64,000 bases of DNA from Rhodospirillaceae bacterium (GCA_014382375.1 JACNJU010000119.1:18887-82886); one strand, 5' to 3'; positions 18,344 through 29,016 are shown, counted from the first letter of the stretch. The notes: a model not told the origin generated them from the sequence alone. A program made the numbers and translations.

Positions 18344-20236
18344 ATGGTTGAAGCCTTGAAACAGTCATACGATGTTATTGTGATCGGCGGCGGGCACGCC
18401 GGGACGGAAGCGGCTGCGGCTGCGGCGCGTATGGGTGCTGATACCCTGCTGCTGACCCATCGCGCCGATACGATTGGCGAAATGTCCTGTAACCCGGCCA
18501 TTGGCGGCCTGGCCAAAGGGCAGCTGGTGCGCGAAGTCGATGCTCTGGATGGCATTATGGGAAGGGCCATTGACCGGGCCGGTATCCAGTTTCGCATGCT
18601 CAATCGGCGCAAAGGCCCGGCGGTTCAGGGGCCGCGCGCCCAGGCTGACCGAAAGCTCTATAAACGGGCCGTCCAGGAATTGCTGGCCGGTCAGGCCGAC
18701 CTCAGCATTGTCACAGCAGCCGCAGAGGATCTGGCCTTCGATTCAAGCGGTGCCGTTTCGGGCGTGGTGACTGCTGACGGGGCGGAAATAAAAGCCGCCG
18801 CCGTGGTCATCACGACGGGAACGTTTCTCAGGGGCGTTATCCATCTGGGTAACCAAAAAACAGCGGCGGGACGGGTTGGCGAGGCACCGGCAATCGGCCT
18901 TGCCGAATGTATTGAGCGTCTGGGCTTGCGGCTCGGGCGGCTGAAGACCGGCACCCCGCCCCGTCTCGACGGCCGCACCATTGATTATTCCGGCCTCCAG
19001 GAACAGCTGGGCGACAGCCCGCCGACACCGTTCTCGTTCCTCACGGGCAAGATCGATATTCCGCAAATCCCCTGCCATATCACCGGCACCACGGCGGCCA
19101 CCCATGCCTTGATTTCAGAAAACCTCGACCGGGCGCCGCTGTACTCGGGCCAGATCGAAGGCACCGGGCCGCGCTATTGCCCGTCCATTGAGGACAAGGT
19201 GGTGCGCTTCGCCGGTCGCGATCGGCACCAGATCTTCCTCGAGCCCGAAGGGCTGGATGATCCGACGATTTACCCCAATGGTATTTCCACCTCGCTTCCT
19301 GAAGATATCCAGCGGGCCTTGCTCAAAACCATTCCCGGCCTGGAACGGGCGGTGATGATGCAGCCCGGCTACGCTATTGAGTATGATTTTGTCGATCCGC
19401 GCGAACTGACCCCTGCCCTGCAGGTCAGAAAGGCGACGGGCCTGTTTCTGGCTGGACAAATCAATGGCACCACCGGCTATGAAGAAGCCGCGGCACAAGG
19501 CCTGATGGCAGGCGTCAACGCCGCCTTACTGGCAGGACGCGTGGCCAGTGCGGCCACCGATTTCTTCACCCTTGACCGGGCCGATGCCTACATCGGGGTG
19601 ATGATTGATGACCTGGTTACTCTCGGCACTGAAGAACCCTACCGCATGTTTACCTCGCGGGCCGAATACCGGCTGGCCTTGCGAGCCGACAATGCAGACC
19701 AGCGACTGACACATAAAGGCATTGCTCTGGGCCTTGTCGGCCCTGCCAGAAACAAGGCGTTTTCGGACAAGTTCCGGGCCCTTGAAAATGCCCGCAGCCT
19801 GCTTGATGGCCTGTCGGCAACCCCCAACCGGCTTGCCGATCACGGCATCAGCGTTAATCAGGACGGGGTACGCCGCAGCGCCCGCGAACTGCTCGCCTAT
19901 CCGGATATCGACCGGGCCGCCCTCGCCGCCCTGTGGCCGCAGTTGGCCGAACTGGAGGCGCGGATTGCCGAACAGATGAAAATCGACGCCCGTTACAGCA
20001 GTTATCTGAAAAGACAGGAGGCCGATATCAGTGCCTTCCGCCGCGATGGCGCGCTGGAACTGCCTGATGATCTTGATTTTGCCGCCCTGCCCGGTCTGTC
20101 CAGTGAGGTCGTCAGTAAGCTTGAGCAGGCCCGCCCGGCAACTCTGGCCGCGGCTGGCCGGATTTCCGGCGTCACTCCGGCGGCGTTGACAGCCCTGCTG
20201 ACTCATGTGCGTCGCCGCGATAAGCTCTCAGCGTAA
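18344..20236 (+). CDS. mnmG: tRNA uridine-5-carboxymethylaminomethyl modification enzyme MnmG (GidA)
   Basis: A 630-residue FAD-binding partner of MnmE. The dinucleotide-binding motif [21 protein letters not shown] is at residues 11-31 (with internal gaps), then [24 protein letters not shown], the FAD/cysteine region [16 protein letters not shown] near 205, and [22 protein letters not shown] near 425. The C-terminal domain ends with the helical region that contacts MnmE. Its TAA stop overlaps the rsmG ATG (TAATG). Its partner mnmE is directly upstream. Confidence 0.97.
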   Translation: MVEALKQSYDVIVIGGGHAGTEAAAAAARMGADTLLLTHRADTIGEMSCNPAIGGLAKGQLVREVDALDGIMGRAIDRAGIQFRMLNRRKGPAVQGPRAQADRKLYKRAVQELLAGQADLSIVTAAAEDLAFDSSGAVSGVVTADGAEIKAAAVVITTGTFLRGVIHLGNQKTAAGRVGEAPAIGLAECIERLGLRLGRLKTGTPPRLDGRTIDYSGLQEQLGDSPPTPFSFLTGKIDIPQIPCHITGTTAATHALISENLDRAPLYSGQIEGTGPRYCPSIEDKVVRFAGRDRHQIFLEPEGLDDPTIYPNGISTSLPEDIQRALLKTIPGLERAVMMQPGYAIEYDFVDPRELTPALQVRKATGLFLAGQINGTTGYEEAAAQGLMAGVNAALLAGRVASAATDFFTLDRADAYIGVMIDDLVTLGTEEPYRMFTSRAEYRLALRADNADQRLTHKGIALGLVGPARNKAFSDKFRALENARSLLDGLSATPNRLADHGISVNQDGVRRSARELLAYPDIDRAALAALWPQLAELEARIAEQMKIDARYSSYLKRQEADISAFRRDGALELPDDLDFAALPGLSSEVVSKLEQARPATLAAAGRISGVTPAALTALLTHVRRRDKLSA

Positions 20237-20856
20237 TGTTTCACGTGAAACAATTTCAGGAATTGACCGGCGTCACGGCAGAAACCCTGGGCCGCCTACA
20301 GCTTTATGCAGATTTATTGGAAAAATGGCAGAAGAAGATCAATCTTGTCGGTCCGGCAACCGTACCCGACTTGTGGCAACGACACATGCTTGATTCGGCG
20401 CAGCTGTTGCCGCTGCTCCCGAAGCCGGATTGCCGGATTATGGATTTTGGCAGCGGTGCTGGCTTTCCGGGCCTGGTGTTGGCGATTATGGGCGGCCCCC
20501 TGGTGACGCTGGTGGAAAGTGACGGGCGAAAGTGCGCCTTTCTGGCCGAGGCCATGCGGGTGACCGGGACGGGCGCATCGGCGCGCCTTGAAAACCGCCG
20601 CATCGAAGAGGTGCCGCCGATGTCCGTCGATGTCGTCACGGCGCGGGCTTTGGCGCCTTTGGACAAGTTGTTGGATTTGGCCGAGCCGTTTCTTGGGGCG
20701 GGTTCAATTTGTTTGTTTCTGAAGGGCAAAAAGGCCGATCAGGAATTGACCCAAACAACGAAAAACTGGATGATGCAGGTGTCTAAAATCCAGAGCCAAA
20801 CGGATCCTTCCGGGACGATCCTCAAATTGGAAAATGTAGCAAGGGGCACGCGCTGA
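20236..20856 (+). CDS. rsmG: 16S rRNA (guanine-527-N7)-methyltransferase RsmG (GidB)
   Basis: A 206-residue SAM-dependent enzyme that methylates G527 of 16S rRNA. Motif I is IMDFGSGAGFPGLVLA near residue 68; RHMLDSAQLLPLL precedes it. The first six codons MFHVKQ are written by a perfect parS palindrome, so the protein N-terminus is set by a segregation site. It is coupled to mnmG upstream by overlap and followed at 4 bp by parA. Confidence 0.95.
   Translation: MFHVKQFQELTGVTAETLGRLQLYADLLEKWQKKINLVGPATVPDLWQRHMLDSAQLLPLLPKPDCRIMDFGSGAGFPGLVLAIMGGPLVTLVESDGRKCAFLAEAMRVTGTGASARLENRRIEEVPPMSVDVVTARALAPLDKLLDLAEPFLGAGSICLFLKGKKADQELTQTTKNWMMQVSKIQSQTDPSGTILKLENVARGTR
20237..20252. other. parS site inside the 5' end of rsmG
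   Basis: A perfect TGTTTCACGTGAAACA palindrome that begins on the second base of the rsmG start codon and encodes the residues FHVK. It is identical to the site at 18275-18290 and lies about 0.6 kb upstream of parA. ParB would bind it. Confidence 0.95.
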
Positions 20857-20860
20857 CATC

Positions 20861-21724
20861 ATGGCTGAAAACACGGTGAAAGCCCCCTCATTGGCCGAGC
20901 CCCCTCCTTTGGGGTGGCATGGTGGCAAGACGCGCATTATCGCCGTTGCCAATCAAAAGGGCGGTGTCGGCAAGACGACGACGGCGATAAATCTGGCGAC
21001 GGCCCTTGCGGCGGTCAAAAAGAAGGTCCTGCTTATTGACCTTGATCCGCAAGGCAATGCCAGTACGGGATTGGGAATCAGCCACGAGGCCCGCGTCCGC
21101 AACACCTACCAGGTGGTGATGGAGCAAATCACCCTCGCCGAAGCAATCCAGCCGACGGATATTCCCGGCCTTGATATTGTCCCTTCGGGGATGGATTTGA
21201 GCGGTGCCGAGATTGAGCTGGTTGATGTCGAGGAGCGTGAATTCTGCCTTCGTCGGGCGTTGGCACCAGTCGCCGATGAGGGAGGAGAGAACGGCCTTTA
21301 TGATTATGTCCTGATTGATAGCCCGCCCGCCCTGGGCCTGCTGACGATCAACGCCCTGACCGCGGCACAGGCGGTGCTGGTGCCACTGCAGTGTGAATTT
21401 TTCGCCCTTGAAGGGATCAGCCACCTGATGAAATCAATTGAGCGCATACGTAATGGCTTTAATCCAGAGCTGGAACTACAGGGTATTGTCCTGACCATGT
21501 TTGACAAGCGCAACAATCTGTCCGATCAGGTTGCCAGCGATGTCCGTGAATTTTTTGGTGACAAGGTCTACAACACGGTGATACCGCGCAATGTCCGCAT
21601 ATCGGAGGCCCCATCCTACGGGCGCCCGGTTCTTGTTTATGATCTGGCCTGTGCCGGCTCCCAGGCTTATCTGCATTTGGCTGGCGAAGTGATCAGACGC
21701 GAGCGTAAGGAGCAGGCTAAATGA
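20861..21724 (+). CDS. parA: Chromosome-partitioning ATPase ParA
   Basis: A 287-residue Walker-type ATPase that positions ParB-parS complexes and moves sister origins apart. The deviant Walker A motif ANQKGGVGKTTTAINLAT lies at about residues 31-47, Walker B-like YVLIDSPPALGLLT near 145, and VLVPLQCEFFALEGI near 172. About 25 residues precede the usual family start, a short proline-rich N-terminal extension. Its stop overlaps the parB start (ATGA). Confidence 0.96.
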   Translation: MAENTVKAPSLAEPPPLGWHGGKTRIIAVANQKGGVGKTTTAINLATALAAVKKKVLLIDLDPQGNASTGLGISHEARVRNTYQVVMEQITLAEAIQPTDIPGLDIVPSGMDLSGAEIELVDVEEREFCLRRALAPVADEGGENGLYDYVLIDSPPALGLLTINALTAAQAVLVPLQCEFFALEGISHLMKSIERIRNGFNPELELQGIVLTMFDKRNNLSDQVASDVREFFGDKVYNTVIPRNVRISEAPSYGRPVLVYDLACAGSQAYLHLAGEVIRRERKEQAK

Positions 21725-22686
21725 CCCCGCCGGAAGATAAAAAACGCAAACTCGGACGCGGACTGTCAGCATTGCTGGGTAATGGCGGCGAAGATTATGC
21801 GGCCCTCGACAAGGTTCGCTCGACCAAGACCGTTGCCATTGAATTTCTGCAGCCGGGCAAGTATCAGCCGCGTCATATTATGGACGACGAGCAGATTGGG
21901 GAGTTGAGCCGTTCGATTGCCGAAAAAGGTATCCTGCAGCCCTTGCTGGTGCGCCGCCTGAGTGACACCGAGGGGCCAAACGCATATGAAATCATTGCCG
22001 GTGAGCGACGCTGGCGAGCCGCGCAACGTGCCAAGTTGCATGAAGTACCAGTGATCATCAAGGACCTGAACGATCAGGAGACCCTGGAAATCGCACTGGT
22101 CGAAAATCTGCAACGTCAGGACCTGTCGCCACTTGAGGAGGCAGAGGGCTATCAGCGCCTGATGGACGAGTTCACCCATACCCAGGAAGACCTGGCCAAG
22201 GCCATGGGCAAAAGCCGCAGTCATGTCGCCAACACCATGCGGCTTTTGGGGCTGCCTGACGCGCTTAAGGCGATGATCGATACGGGCCAGCTGAGTGCCG
22301 GTCACGGACGCGCTCTTTTAACCGCAAACGACCCCGCGGCATTGGCAAAAACTGTTTTAAAACAAGGGCTTAACGTTCGCCAAACAGAACAGTTGGTAAA
22401 AAAGGAAAATTCTGGCGGCAGCAAATCTGCAGCCCGGCCCGCCACCAAAGATCCCGATACTCTGGCCCTTGAGCGGGACATGTCGGACCTGCTTGGCCTG
22501 AAAGTCGATATTCGTTTTAAAAACGGTCATGGTTCGCTGACCGTTTATTACAGCGATTTGGCCCAGCTTGATGATGTGCTTGCCCGCCTTAGCCATAAAC
22601 AAAAACGGCTACTGGGTGGTGACGCGCACGTCGATGATCTGGGTGTTATCCGTGACGCCGAAATTACCGGCGACGGCAGCAGCTGA
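21721..22686 (+). CDS. parB: Chromosome-partitioning protein ParB
   Basis: A 321-residue CTPase and DNA-binding protein that loads at parS. The N-terminus KRKLGRGLSALLG is the ParA-stimulating segment with its conserved Arg, followed by PGKYQPRHIMDDEQIGELSRSI, the GERRWRAAQRA motif, and the helix-turn-helix LAKAMGKSRSHVANTMRLLGLP near residue 160. The C-terminal dimerisation region follows a short linker. Two cognate parS sites are within 3.5 kb upstream. Confidence 0.96.
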   Translation: MTPPEDKKRKLGRGLSALLGNGGEDYAALDKVRSTKTVAIEFLQPGKYQPRHIMDDEQIGELSRSIAEKGILQPLLVRRLSDTEGPNAYEIIAGERRWRAAQRAKLHEVPVIIKDLNDQETLEIALVENLQRQDLSPLEEAEGYQRLMDEFTHTQEDLAKAMGKSRSHVANTMRLLGLPDALKAMIDTGQLSAGHGRALLTANDPAALAKTVLKQGLNVRQTEQLVKKENSGGSKSAARPATKDPDTLALERDMSDLLGLKVDIRFKNGHGSLTVYYSDLAQLDDVLARLSHKQKRLLGGDAHVDDLGVIRDAEITGDGSS

Positions 22687-22706
22687 ATTTTAGTTGCGTT
22701 GCCGAA

Positions 22707-23729
22707 TCAACGGCGCGCGGCCTGGGCGATCCGCATCAGGGCGCGGCTGCAAATGGCCTCCACCGGCATGCCCGTTGTTTTACAGTCCATTTCCGCTTCA
22801 CTGAGAATATCAAGGGCCTGGCTCAGGTTCGCAGGCCGCCAGCGCTGCAGCTGGGCGCGAAAACGATCCGCCTGCATGAACATGACCGGCGGTTTCAGTG
22901 ATTTCATTGCCTGATCGGGATTTTTGCCACCCGTGACGAGCCCGGCGGCCAAATGCAGGCGCAAGAAATGCCTGGCAACGGCGCGCAGGATCTGGACGGG
23001 ATGGGAGCCTTCGCCAAAAGCCCGCGTCAAGGCTTTGTCGAGCCCGGCCCGGTCCCCCGAACCAGCGGACAGGCTGATATTATCAAGCGCTGTCGCCGCG
23101 CTGTCACCGATGGCGGCCTTGGCGTCGTCCAGTTCAACTGTACCGGGCCCCCCCATATAAAGCGCCAGCTTTTCAAGCTCGCCACGGGTGACACTACGGT
23201 CAGAACCAAGACTGTCGGCCAGATAGGCCATGGCGTCACGCGATGGTCTCAGGTTGTGGGCACTGAGGGTTTCGCCGATGACCCTGGCAAGGCTGCCCGT
23301 ATCATCACTATAGCAGGCGATTGAGGCGGCATTTTTTTCGCTCTCGCAGAGTTTACGCAGACTTGAGCGTGGACCGAGTTCCGCCGCCTCGACAACAAGC
23401 AAGGCATCAGCAGCGGTGGCGACCTGAAGAAATTCCCTGAGGGTCTTGCTCACCGCATCGCCGACGTCCCGCAATTTAAGCAATCGGCGCCCACCACCAA
23501 AAGCCATTGCCTGTGCCTCGTCGAGAAGCCGTGCCGGGTCGGCTTTCAGGTTGGCGCCGGTCATTTCGACAACCCGAAAAGGATCATCCGGAGAATCGAC
23601 GACAGCAGCAGATAGTTTTCGGGCGCGCTCGCCAACCAGGCCCTGATCGGGTCCGTAAAGCAAAACGCAAACGATGGCCGGGTCCGGCGTGGCAATAAAA
23701 CTGTCTTGGTGAGCGCCGGATATTTTCAC
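22707..23729 (-). CDS. holA: DNA polymerase III delta subunit
   Basis: A 340-residue clamp-loader subunit that opens the beta ring. Recognised by LLYGPDQGLVGERARKLS near residue 24, the middle ATPase-like fold without a Walker A, and the C-terminal VQILRAVARHFLRLHLAAG and FRAQLQRWRPANLSQALDIL blocks. It is convergent with parB and is the last gene of the minus-strand block DUF3576-leuS-lptE-holA, starting 24 bp downstream of lptE. Confidence 0.9.
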   Translation of the reverse strand: MKISGAHQDSFIATPDPAIVCVLLYGPDQGLVGERARKLSAAVVDSPDDPFRVVEMTGANLKADPARLLDEAQAMAFGGGRRLLKLRDVGDAVSKTLREFLQVATAADALLVVEAAELGPRSSLRKLCESEKNAASIACYSDDTGSLARVIGETLSAHNLRPSRDAMAYLADSLGSDRSVTRGELEKLALYMGGPGTVELDDAKAAIGDSAATALDNISLSAGSGDRAGLDKALTRAFGEGSHPVQILRAVARHFLRLHLAAGLVTGGKNPDQAMKSLKPPVMFMQADRFRAQLQRWRPANLSQALDILSEAEMDCKTTGMPVEAICSRALMRIAQAARR

Positions 23730-23753
23730 GTGGAGGGACCTTTTTGCCGAAGG

Positions 23754-24329
23754 CTATAAGCTTTCGGGGTTTTGTTTAAAGTAAACGGCAAGCCGGGTCC
23801 TGATATCATCGGCAAGTTCCTTGACGGCACGGGTTCGGGCGTCCTTAAGGGCGGCAAGGGCGGCGTACTGGGCCTGGGGAAGATCATAACTGCTGATCGA
23901 CAGCACGGTACCGCTGGTCAAACTGGAATTCAAAACAGCCTCTTTTCCAGCCGTACTTTGTTCATTGAAATGCAGTTTTACCATTGAGTATTGAGCTAAA
24001 ACCCGTAGGTTTCCGCGCGTTACCACTGCCGATCTCTTGACGCCCAGGTTGGAGATTGATTCAGATATCTGGATGGAAAGTGAATAGAGCGGTCGGTCCG
24101 GAGAGCCTTTGGGGGTTAATCGGCTGAGCAGGTTATTGCGGAGCTGCTGGCCGATGCGATCTTCAATCTGCTTGATTTCAATACGAGCGAGATATTGTTC
24201 TGCAGGAGCAATGCCCGCACCATGTCTGCCATATAAGGGCCGAAAACCACAAGCGCCAACAAGCAGGGCGACAAGGATGACGACGCAAAACCGAACAAGC
24301 TGCTGGCGGGGTGACTTAGATAACCACAT
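23754..24329 (-). CDS. lptE: LPS-assembly lipoprotein LptE
   Basis: A 191-residue outer-membrane lipoprotein that plugs the LptD barrel for lipopolysaccharide export. The signal peptide ends in the lipobox LLVGAC followed by GFRPLYGRH, the characteristic LptE start. The rest has alternating strands typical of the family ([10 protein letters not shown]). The chosen ATG has AGGA about 7 bases upstream and overlaps the leuS stop by 14 bp; an earlier in-frame start within leuS would add 8 residues. The order leuS-lptE-holA is conserved in alphaproteobacteria. Confidence 0.92.
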   Translation of the reverse strand: MWLSKSPRQQLVRFCVVILVALLVGACGFRPLYGRHGAGIAPAEQYLARIEIKQIEDRIGQQLRNNLLSRLTPKGSPDRPLYSLSIQISESISNLGVKRSAVVTRGNLRVLAQYSMVKLHFNEQSTAGKEAVLNSSLTSGTVLSISSYDLPQAQYAALAALKDARTRAVKELADDIRTRLAVYFKQNPESL

Positions 24330-26850
24330 TGATAATCCTGTCAGGCACGACAATCACCTTGCGAATTTCCCTGCCCTCGACGACCTCGGCAATACGCGGT
24401 ATGGCAAGGGCGATTTTTTCGGCTTCTTTAGCGTCACAACCTTTGGGCAGGTCGACGGTGCCGCGTAGCTTTCCGTTGACCTGAATGGCGACGGTAGCAG
24501 TGTCTTCGACAAGCAGGGTTTCGTCAACTTCGGGCCAGGCTGTGTCGGTCAGCATAATATCATGACCCAGTTGTTGCCATAGTTCCTCGGCAAGGTGAGG
24601 CATCATAGGGCCGATCAGCATGACAATCGCCTCATAACCCTGCCTCAATACCCAGTCGACTCCTGCTTCGGGGCCATCAAGCGCGTCAAGAACATTGGTC
24701 AATTCACGAATACGGGCAACGGCCTTGTTGAAGTGAAACTTATCAAGATCACTTGAAACGGCGGCGACGGTTTTATGGATTGCCCGGTATGCCGTATCGG
24801 CGGCCCCTGAAAGGTTGTCAGGGCGGACGTTGCCACTCGCTGCTAGCGCAACCTTCGGCTCGCTCATCATTCGCCACAAACGGTTGACGTAGCGCCAGGC
24901 ACCATCGATACCGCTGTCTGTCCAGTCAAGATCGCGGTCGGGCGGACTGTCTGACAACATGAACAGGCGGGCCGTATCGGCACCGTATTCACTGATGATG
25001 TTTTCCGGATCAACGACGTTCTTTTTGGACTTGCTCATTTTTTCCGAACGGCCAAGGGTGACCGGGCCATCAGCGGTGGCCGCTTCTTCGGGCAACAGCC
25101 AGTTACCCGCATCGTCCCGATACGTCTCATGGCAGATCATGCCCTGGGTCATAAGGCCGACGAACGGCTCTTTGATGCCCAGGTAGCCGCACTGTTTTAG
25201 GGCGCGGGTGAAAAAGCGCGAATACAGCAAATGCAGCACGGCATGTTCAATGCCGCCGATGTACTGATCGACAGGCAGCCAGTAGTCAGCCGCCTCACGG
25301 GTGAAAGCCTGATCTGACTGGGCCGAACAGAAGCGGGCAAAATACCAGGAGGATTCAAAAAACGTATCGAATGTATCTGTTTCACGCTGAGCAGGCTTGC
25401 CGCATTCTGGGCAGTCCACATGTTTCCATGTGGGATGATGAGCCAGCGGATTACCCGGTTGGTCGAAATTGACGTCTTCGGGCAGGGCGACGGGCAGTTG
25501 ATTGGCCGGAACGGGCACGATGCCGCAGCCATCGCAATGGACGACCGGGATCGGGCACCCCCAATAGCGCTGTCGCGACACGCCCCAGTCGCGCAAGCGG
25601 AAATTAACGGTGGTCTCTCCGCTGTTTGTATCGACAAGCCGTTGTGCGGCCGCCGCCTTGGCCTCTGGTACGCTCATGCCATCGAGAAAATCCGAATTTA
25701 TCAGCACCCCGTCATCGACAAAGGCTTCGTTGGCGACGCTGAAGGTGGCAGGGTCGGCATCTCTTGGGGCGACCACAGGGGTTACGTCGAGATCGTACTT
25801 GCGGGCGAAATCCAGGTCGCGCTGATCGTGGGCCGGACAGCCGAAGATAGCGCCGGTGCCATAGTCCATAAGGACAAAATTGGCCGCATAGACAGGCAAC
25901 TTTTTTTCCGGGTCAAAGGGATGGACAACCTCGAGGCCTGTGTCGACGCCAATTTTCTCGGCCGTTTCAATGGCCGCTTCGCTGGTCCCCAGTCGATTGC
26001 ACTCGGCGATGAAATCAGCCAGTTCCGGGTTATCGGCAGCCAGTTCCTGGGCCAGCGGGTGGTTAGCGGCGATGGCCATGAAGGAGGCACCGTACAGGGT
26101 GTCGTGACGGGTTGTGAAAACCTTGATGTTGTCATCGCGGTCGACAATCTTGAAATGAATGTGGGCACCTTCGGAACGACCAATCCAGTTTTCCTGCATC
26201 AGGCGTACCCGGTCAGGCCAGCGCTCCAGCTCCCTTAAGGTGTCGAGTAAATCATCTGCATATTCAGTGATTTTCAGGAACCACTGGGACAGCTTGCGCT
26301 TTTCCACATCGACACCTGAACGCCAGCCCTTGCCGTCAATAACCTGTTCGTTGGCCAGGACAGTGTTTTCAACCGGATCCCAATTGACCCAGGATTGCTT
26401 TCTGTAGACCAGGCCGACTTCAAGAAAATCCAGGAACATTTTTTGCTCATGCCGGTAATAGTCCGGGTCACAAGTGGCGATTTCGCGGTTCCAGTCGTAA
26501 GACAGGCCCATGCTTTTAAGTTGGCCGCGCATGGATGAGATGTTGTCGCGGGTCCACTGGGCGGGCGGCACGTTGTTGGCGATGGCGGCGTTCTCGGCCG
26601 GCAAGCCGAAAGCGTCCCAGCCCATGGGATGAAGGACGTTAAAGCCGCGCGCCTTTTTGTAACGGGCGACCAGATCGCCCAGGGTGTAATTGCGAACGTG
26701 GCCCATGTGGATGCGACCCGACGGATAGGGAAACATTTCCAGCACGTAGTATTTTGGTTTGGAGGGGTCCTCGGTGACATTGAAAGCGCCTTTGCTTTCC
26801 CACGCCGCCTGCCACTTGGCTTCGGTTTCCCTGGAATTATAGTTCGACAT
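24316..26850 (-). CDS. leuS: Leucine-tRNA ligase
   Basis: An 844-residue class I synthetase. The HIGH motif appears as [15 protein letters not shown] near residue 41, the editing domain has [16 protein letters not shown] near 240, and the KMSKS loop is [14 protein letters not shown] near 610. The C-terminal anticodon-binding part includes [14 protein letters not shown] and [13 protein letters not shown]. The start [14 protein letters not shown] is the family's usual one; an upstream ATG at 26892 would overlap the DUF3576 gene. Confidence 0.97.
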   Translation of the reverse strand: MSNYNSRETEAKWQAAWESKGAFNVTEDPSKPKYYVLEMFPYPSGRIHMGHVRNYTLGDLVARYKKARGFNVLHPMGWDAFGLPAENAAIANNVPPAQWTRDNISSMRGQLKSMGLSYDWNREIATCDPDYYRHEQKMFLDFLEVGLVYRKQSWVNWDPVENTVLANEQVIDGKGWRSGVDVEKRKLSQWFLKITEYADDLLDTLRELERWPDRVRLMQENWIGRSEGAHIHFKIVDRDDNIKVFTTRHDTLYGASFMAIAANHPLAQELAADNPELADFIAECNRLGTSEAAIETAEKIGVDTGLEVVHPFDPEKKLPVYAANFVLMDYGTGAIFGCPAHDQRDLDFARKYDLDVTPVVAPRDADPATFSVANEAFVDDGVLINSDFLDGMSVPEAKAAAAQRLVDTNSGETTVNFRLRDWGVSRQRYWGCPIPVVHCDGCGIVPVPANQLPVALPEDVNFDQPGNPLAHHPTWKHVDCPECGKPAQRETDTFDTFFESSWYFARFCSAQSDQAFTREAADYWLPVDQYIGGIEHAVLHLLYSRFFTRALKQCGYLGIKEPFVGLMTQGMICHETYRDDAGNWLLPEEAATADGPVTLGRSEKMSKSKKNVVDPENIISEYGADTARLFMLSDSPPDRDLDWTDSGIDGAWRYVNRLWRMMSEPKVALAASGNVRPDNLSGAADTAYRAIHKTVAAVSSDLDKFHFNKAVARIRELTNVLDALDGPEAGVDWVLRQGYEAIVMLIGPMMPHLAEELWQQLGHDIMLTDTAWPEVDETLLVEDTATVAIQVNGKLRGTVDLPKGCDAKEAEKIALAIPRIAEVVEGREIRKVIVVPDRIINVVI

Positions 26851-26869
26851 GTGGGTTGATTGTTTTCCG

Positions 26870-27436
26870 CTATTGGGCTCGTAAAATTTCATTCCGGAGT
26901 TGGCGCGCCCGGGTCAGGATGGAGTCCTCGATTTTGGTTGCCGTTACGTCGCCGATGGCCATATCGCGCCAGCCCCCCTGGGCGTCAAGAACCTGTCGGA
27001 AAACGGCGACACGGACCCCGTCGGCCCGAAGCGCCCGCCCGAGAATATAGACATTCAGCTTGAAGCGTTCGTTGGGGGCCTGCCCTGCAGAGTACCAGTC
27101 GGTGATGATGACGCCACCGAAAGGGTCGGCTGAGCTGACCGGCATAAAGGAAATGGTATCAAGCGAGGCGCGCCATAAAAAGCTGTTAACCCCGATTGAG
27201 CGTCCGTCGGCGTAGGGATCGGTTGAAAATAATCCACCCTCACCGAAAATGCCGCCATTTGTGCTTTGGTCCATCATGTTGACGTCGGTCGTGGTGGTGG
27301 GGCCTTCACCGGCAGGCTCGCCCTCGGTGCAGGCGCCAAGAAACAGACTGGCGGCAGCACAAAGCACCAACAGCAGGTAGCGCGCCGGGGCCGCGAGACG
27401 GGACATGTCGCAGCTCTTTGTGACTAAATCATTCAT
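26870..27436 (-). CDS. DUF3576 lipoprotein
   Basis: A 188-residue predicted lipoprotein: a hydrophobic signal ([17 protein letters not shown]) ends in the lipobox LGAC. The body contains [25 protein letters not shown] and a C-terminal [17 protein letters not shown], which match DUF3576, an alphaproteobacterial family usually encoded directly upstream of leuS. The function is unknown; the location suggests a link with envelope assembly through lptE. A GAGGAG ribosome-binding site supports ATG 27436; an internal ATG at 27406 would still keep the signal. Confidence 0.88.
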   Translation of the reverse strand: MNDLVTKSCDMSRLAAPARYLLLVLCAAASLFLGACTEGEPAGEGPTTTTDVNMMDQSTNGGIFGEGGLFSTDPYADGRSIGVNSFLWRASLDTISFMPVSSADPFGGVIITDWYSAGQAPNERFKLNVYILGRALRADGVRVAVFRQVLDAQGGWRDMAIGDVTATKIEDSILTRARQLRNEILRAQ

Positions 27437-27506
27437 GCCGAAGCAAACTCCTCAATTTTCAATCCCTTTAATATACGAAAGATTTGCGCCGCACTATAGC
27501 CAGTTA

Positions 27507-28097
27507 TCAACGGGTCGCATCGAGGTTTTTGCTTAAACCATCAATAGCCGCCCAGCCGACAGCCCCCGAACCGCCAAGGCGCCGGATATTTTGATCATTA
27601 ATTCCGCCCAGTGCATAGACTGGAAGCGGTGTCCTTGATGCCCAGGCGGCAAAACGAAGAACACCGATTGCGCTGCCCCCGGGATGACTTTTTGATGCAA
27701 AGACCGGCGACAGCAAGGCGAAATCCGCATCTGCCTTTGCCGCCCTCGCAAGCGCCCTTGGGCAGTGGGCGGCGACCGATAGCAGCATCGACGGGCGCAG
27801 TTTTTGGTGCCGCCTGGCCAGCATGGCCTCGGGCAGGTGGAGGCCATCGGCGTTTGTGGCCAGGGCGAGGCGGGCGTCACCAGCAACAAGGACGGCGATA
27901 TGGCGGGGACGACAAAGGGCGATCAGCGCGCGCGCCAGTCCGGCACGGTCCTTGTCATCGTAATGGCGAAGGATAACGGCGCTACCGGCTGCAAGCGCCC
28001 GCGCTGCGGGCAGCGGATTTTTAAGGCGCATGCTGTCCGTCATTAAAATCGTAAGCGGCAGCTTTCGCCCTTGCTGACGGTCTGTTAGGATTCGCAA
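27507..28097 (-). CDS. Thiamine phosphate synthase / TenI-like TIM-barrel protein
   Basis: A protein of about 196 residues with TenI/ThiE features: ILMTDSMRL near the N-terminus, ATNADGLHLPEAML in the middle, FALLSPVFASKSHPGG (compare GPVFPTxSKPG of ThiE) and VYALGGINDQNIRRLGGSGAVGWAAIDGL near the end. ThiE joins the thiamine pyrimidine and thiazole; TenI is an aromatase. The start is unsure: TTG 28097 keeps the first beta strand, ATG 28043 would cut it. It is divergent from yggS. No thiamine riboswitch is seen upstream, so a salvage or TenI role is possible. Confidence 0.75.
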   Translation of the reverse strand: MRILTDRQQGRKLPLTILMTDSMRLKNPLPAARALAAGSAVILRHYDDKDRAGLARALIALCRPRHIAVLVAGDARLALATNADGLHLPEAMLARRHQKLRPSMLLSVAAHCPRALARAAKADADFALLSPVFASKSHPGGSAIGVLRFAAWASRTPLPVYALGGINDQNIRRLGGSGAVGWAAIDGLSKNLDATR

Positions 28098-28132
28098 CGC
28101 TTTTACTGACCTTCCATGGTATGGGTTTCCCA

Positions 28133-28819
28133 ATGACAGGTGAAAATAATAACGAAACTGATCGCACCGGCAACCTTCAACGGGTCCGCGCCGAACTTAC
28201 CGCCGCCGCCCAAGAGGTCGGACGGGACCCGGCTTCGGTAAATTTGGTCGCTGTTTCAAAGACCAAGCCGGCCTCGGCGATCCTCCCGATACTGGCGGCC
28301 GGTCAGCGGGTGTTTGGTGAAAACAGGGTTCAGGAAGCAGCCGAAAAATGGCCACAGCTGAAGCGCGACTATAGCGATATTCGCCTACACCTGATCGGGC
28401 CGCTGCAAAGCAACAAGGTGCGTCAGGCAGTCGATTTGTTTGATGTCATCGAAACCGTTGACCGGCCGAAACTGGCCCGCGCCCTGGCCCGTATTATGGA
28501 AGAGACAGGGATTAGGCCCGACTGCATGATACAGGTCAATACCGGCGAGGAGGATCAGAAGGCCGGGGTTAAACCACTTGAGGCCGATGATTTTATCGCC
28601 CTTTGCCGTGACCAGCTGAAGCTTCCCGTTCGCGGCCTGATGTGCATTCCGCCTGTAGGGGACGAACCCTCCCTGCATTTTGCCTTGCTGGCGCAAATTG
28701 CCGCACGTAATGGCCTGGAGCAATTAAGCATGGGGATGAGTGCCGATTATCCCGTTGCGGTACGTTTTGGCGCAACCCATGTGCGTGTCGGCACTGCGAT
28801 CTTCGGGGCGCGGGAATAA
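28133..28819 (+). CDS. YggS family pyridoxal-phosphate homeostasis protein
   Basis: A 228-residue PLP-binding TIM-barrel protein (PLPHP/YggS/PROSC). The PLP lysine is in LVAVSKTKPAS near residue 40, followed by FGENRVQEAAEKW, LHLIGPLQSNKVR, the GLMCIPP strand and SMGMSADYPVAVRFGATHVRVGTAIFG at the C-terminus, which binds the phosphate. It buffers free PLP and influences amino acid pools. The ATG 28133 is preferred; an ATG 4 codons earlier exists. It is divergent from the TenI-like gene. Confidence 0.93.
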   Translation: MTGENNNETDRTGNLQRVRAELTAAAQEVGRDPASVNLVAVSKTKPASAILPILAAGQRVFGENRVQEAAEKWPQLKRDYSDIRLHLIGPLQSNKVRQAVDLFDVIETVDRPKLARALARIMEETGIRPDCMIQVNTGEEDQKAGVKPLEADDFIALCRDQLKLPVRGLMCIPPVGDEPSLHFALLAQIAARNGLEQLSMGMSADYPVAVRFGATHVRVGTAIFGARE

Positions 28820-28838
28820 AATTCCCGCTCTTTAAGGA

Positions 28839-28995
28839 TCAAGCCCCCTCAAGCGCCGGGCGCTCACTCCGATGGCAACAGGAGCCATAATCTGATGCCG
28901 TGCGTCCTGGTTCGCCAAGCCCGCGACTGCGGGCCGCCGCCACTGCGGCGAGCCAAGGGGCCGGACGGCCCCGCCCGGCGCTTGAGGGGCTTGAT
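28839..28995. repeat. Palindromic intergenic repeat, copy 1
   Basis: About 157 bp flanked by long inverted arms (ATCAAGCCCCCTCAAGCGCC at the left, its near complement ending in GGCGCTTGAGGGGCTTGAT at the right). The centre contains GCCCGCGACTGCGGGC and GCCGCCACTGCGGCGAGCC hairpins. A second copy with the same core and arms lies at 41752-41929. It sits between yggS and the L,D-transpeptidase, both ending here. Confidence 0.75.
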
Positions 28996-29016
28996 TCTTA
29001 GAGAGGGGCAATTACC

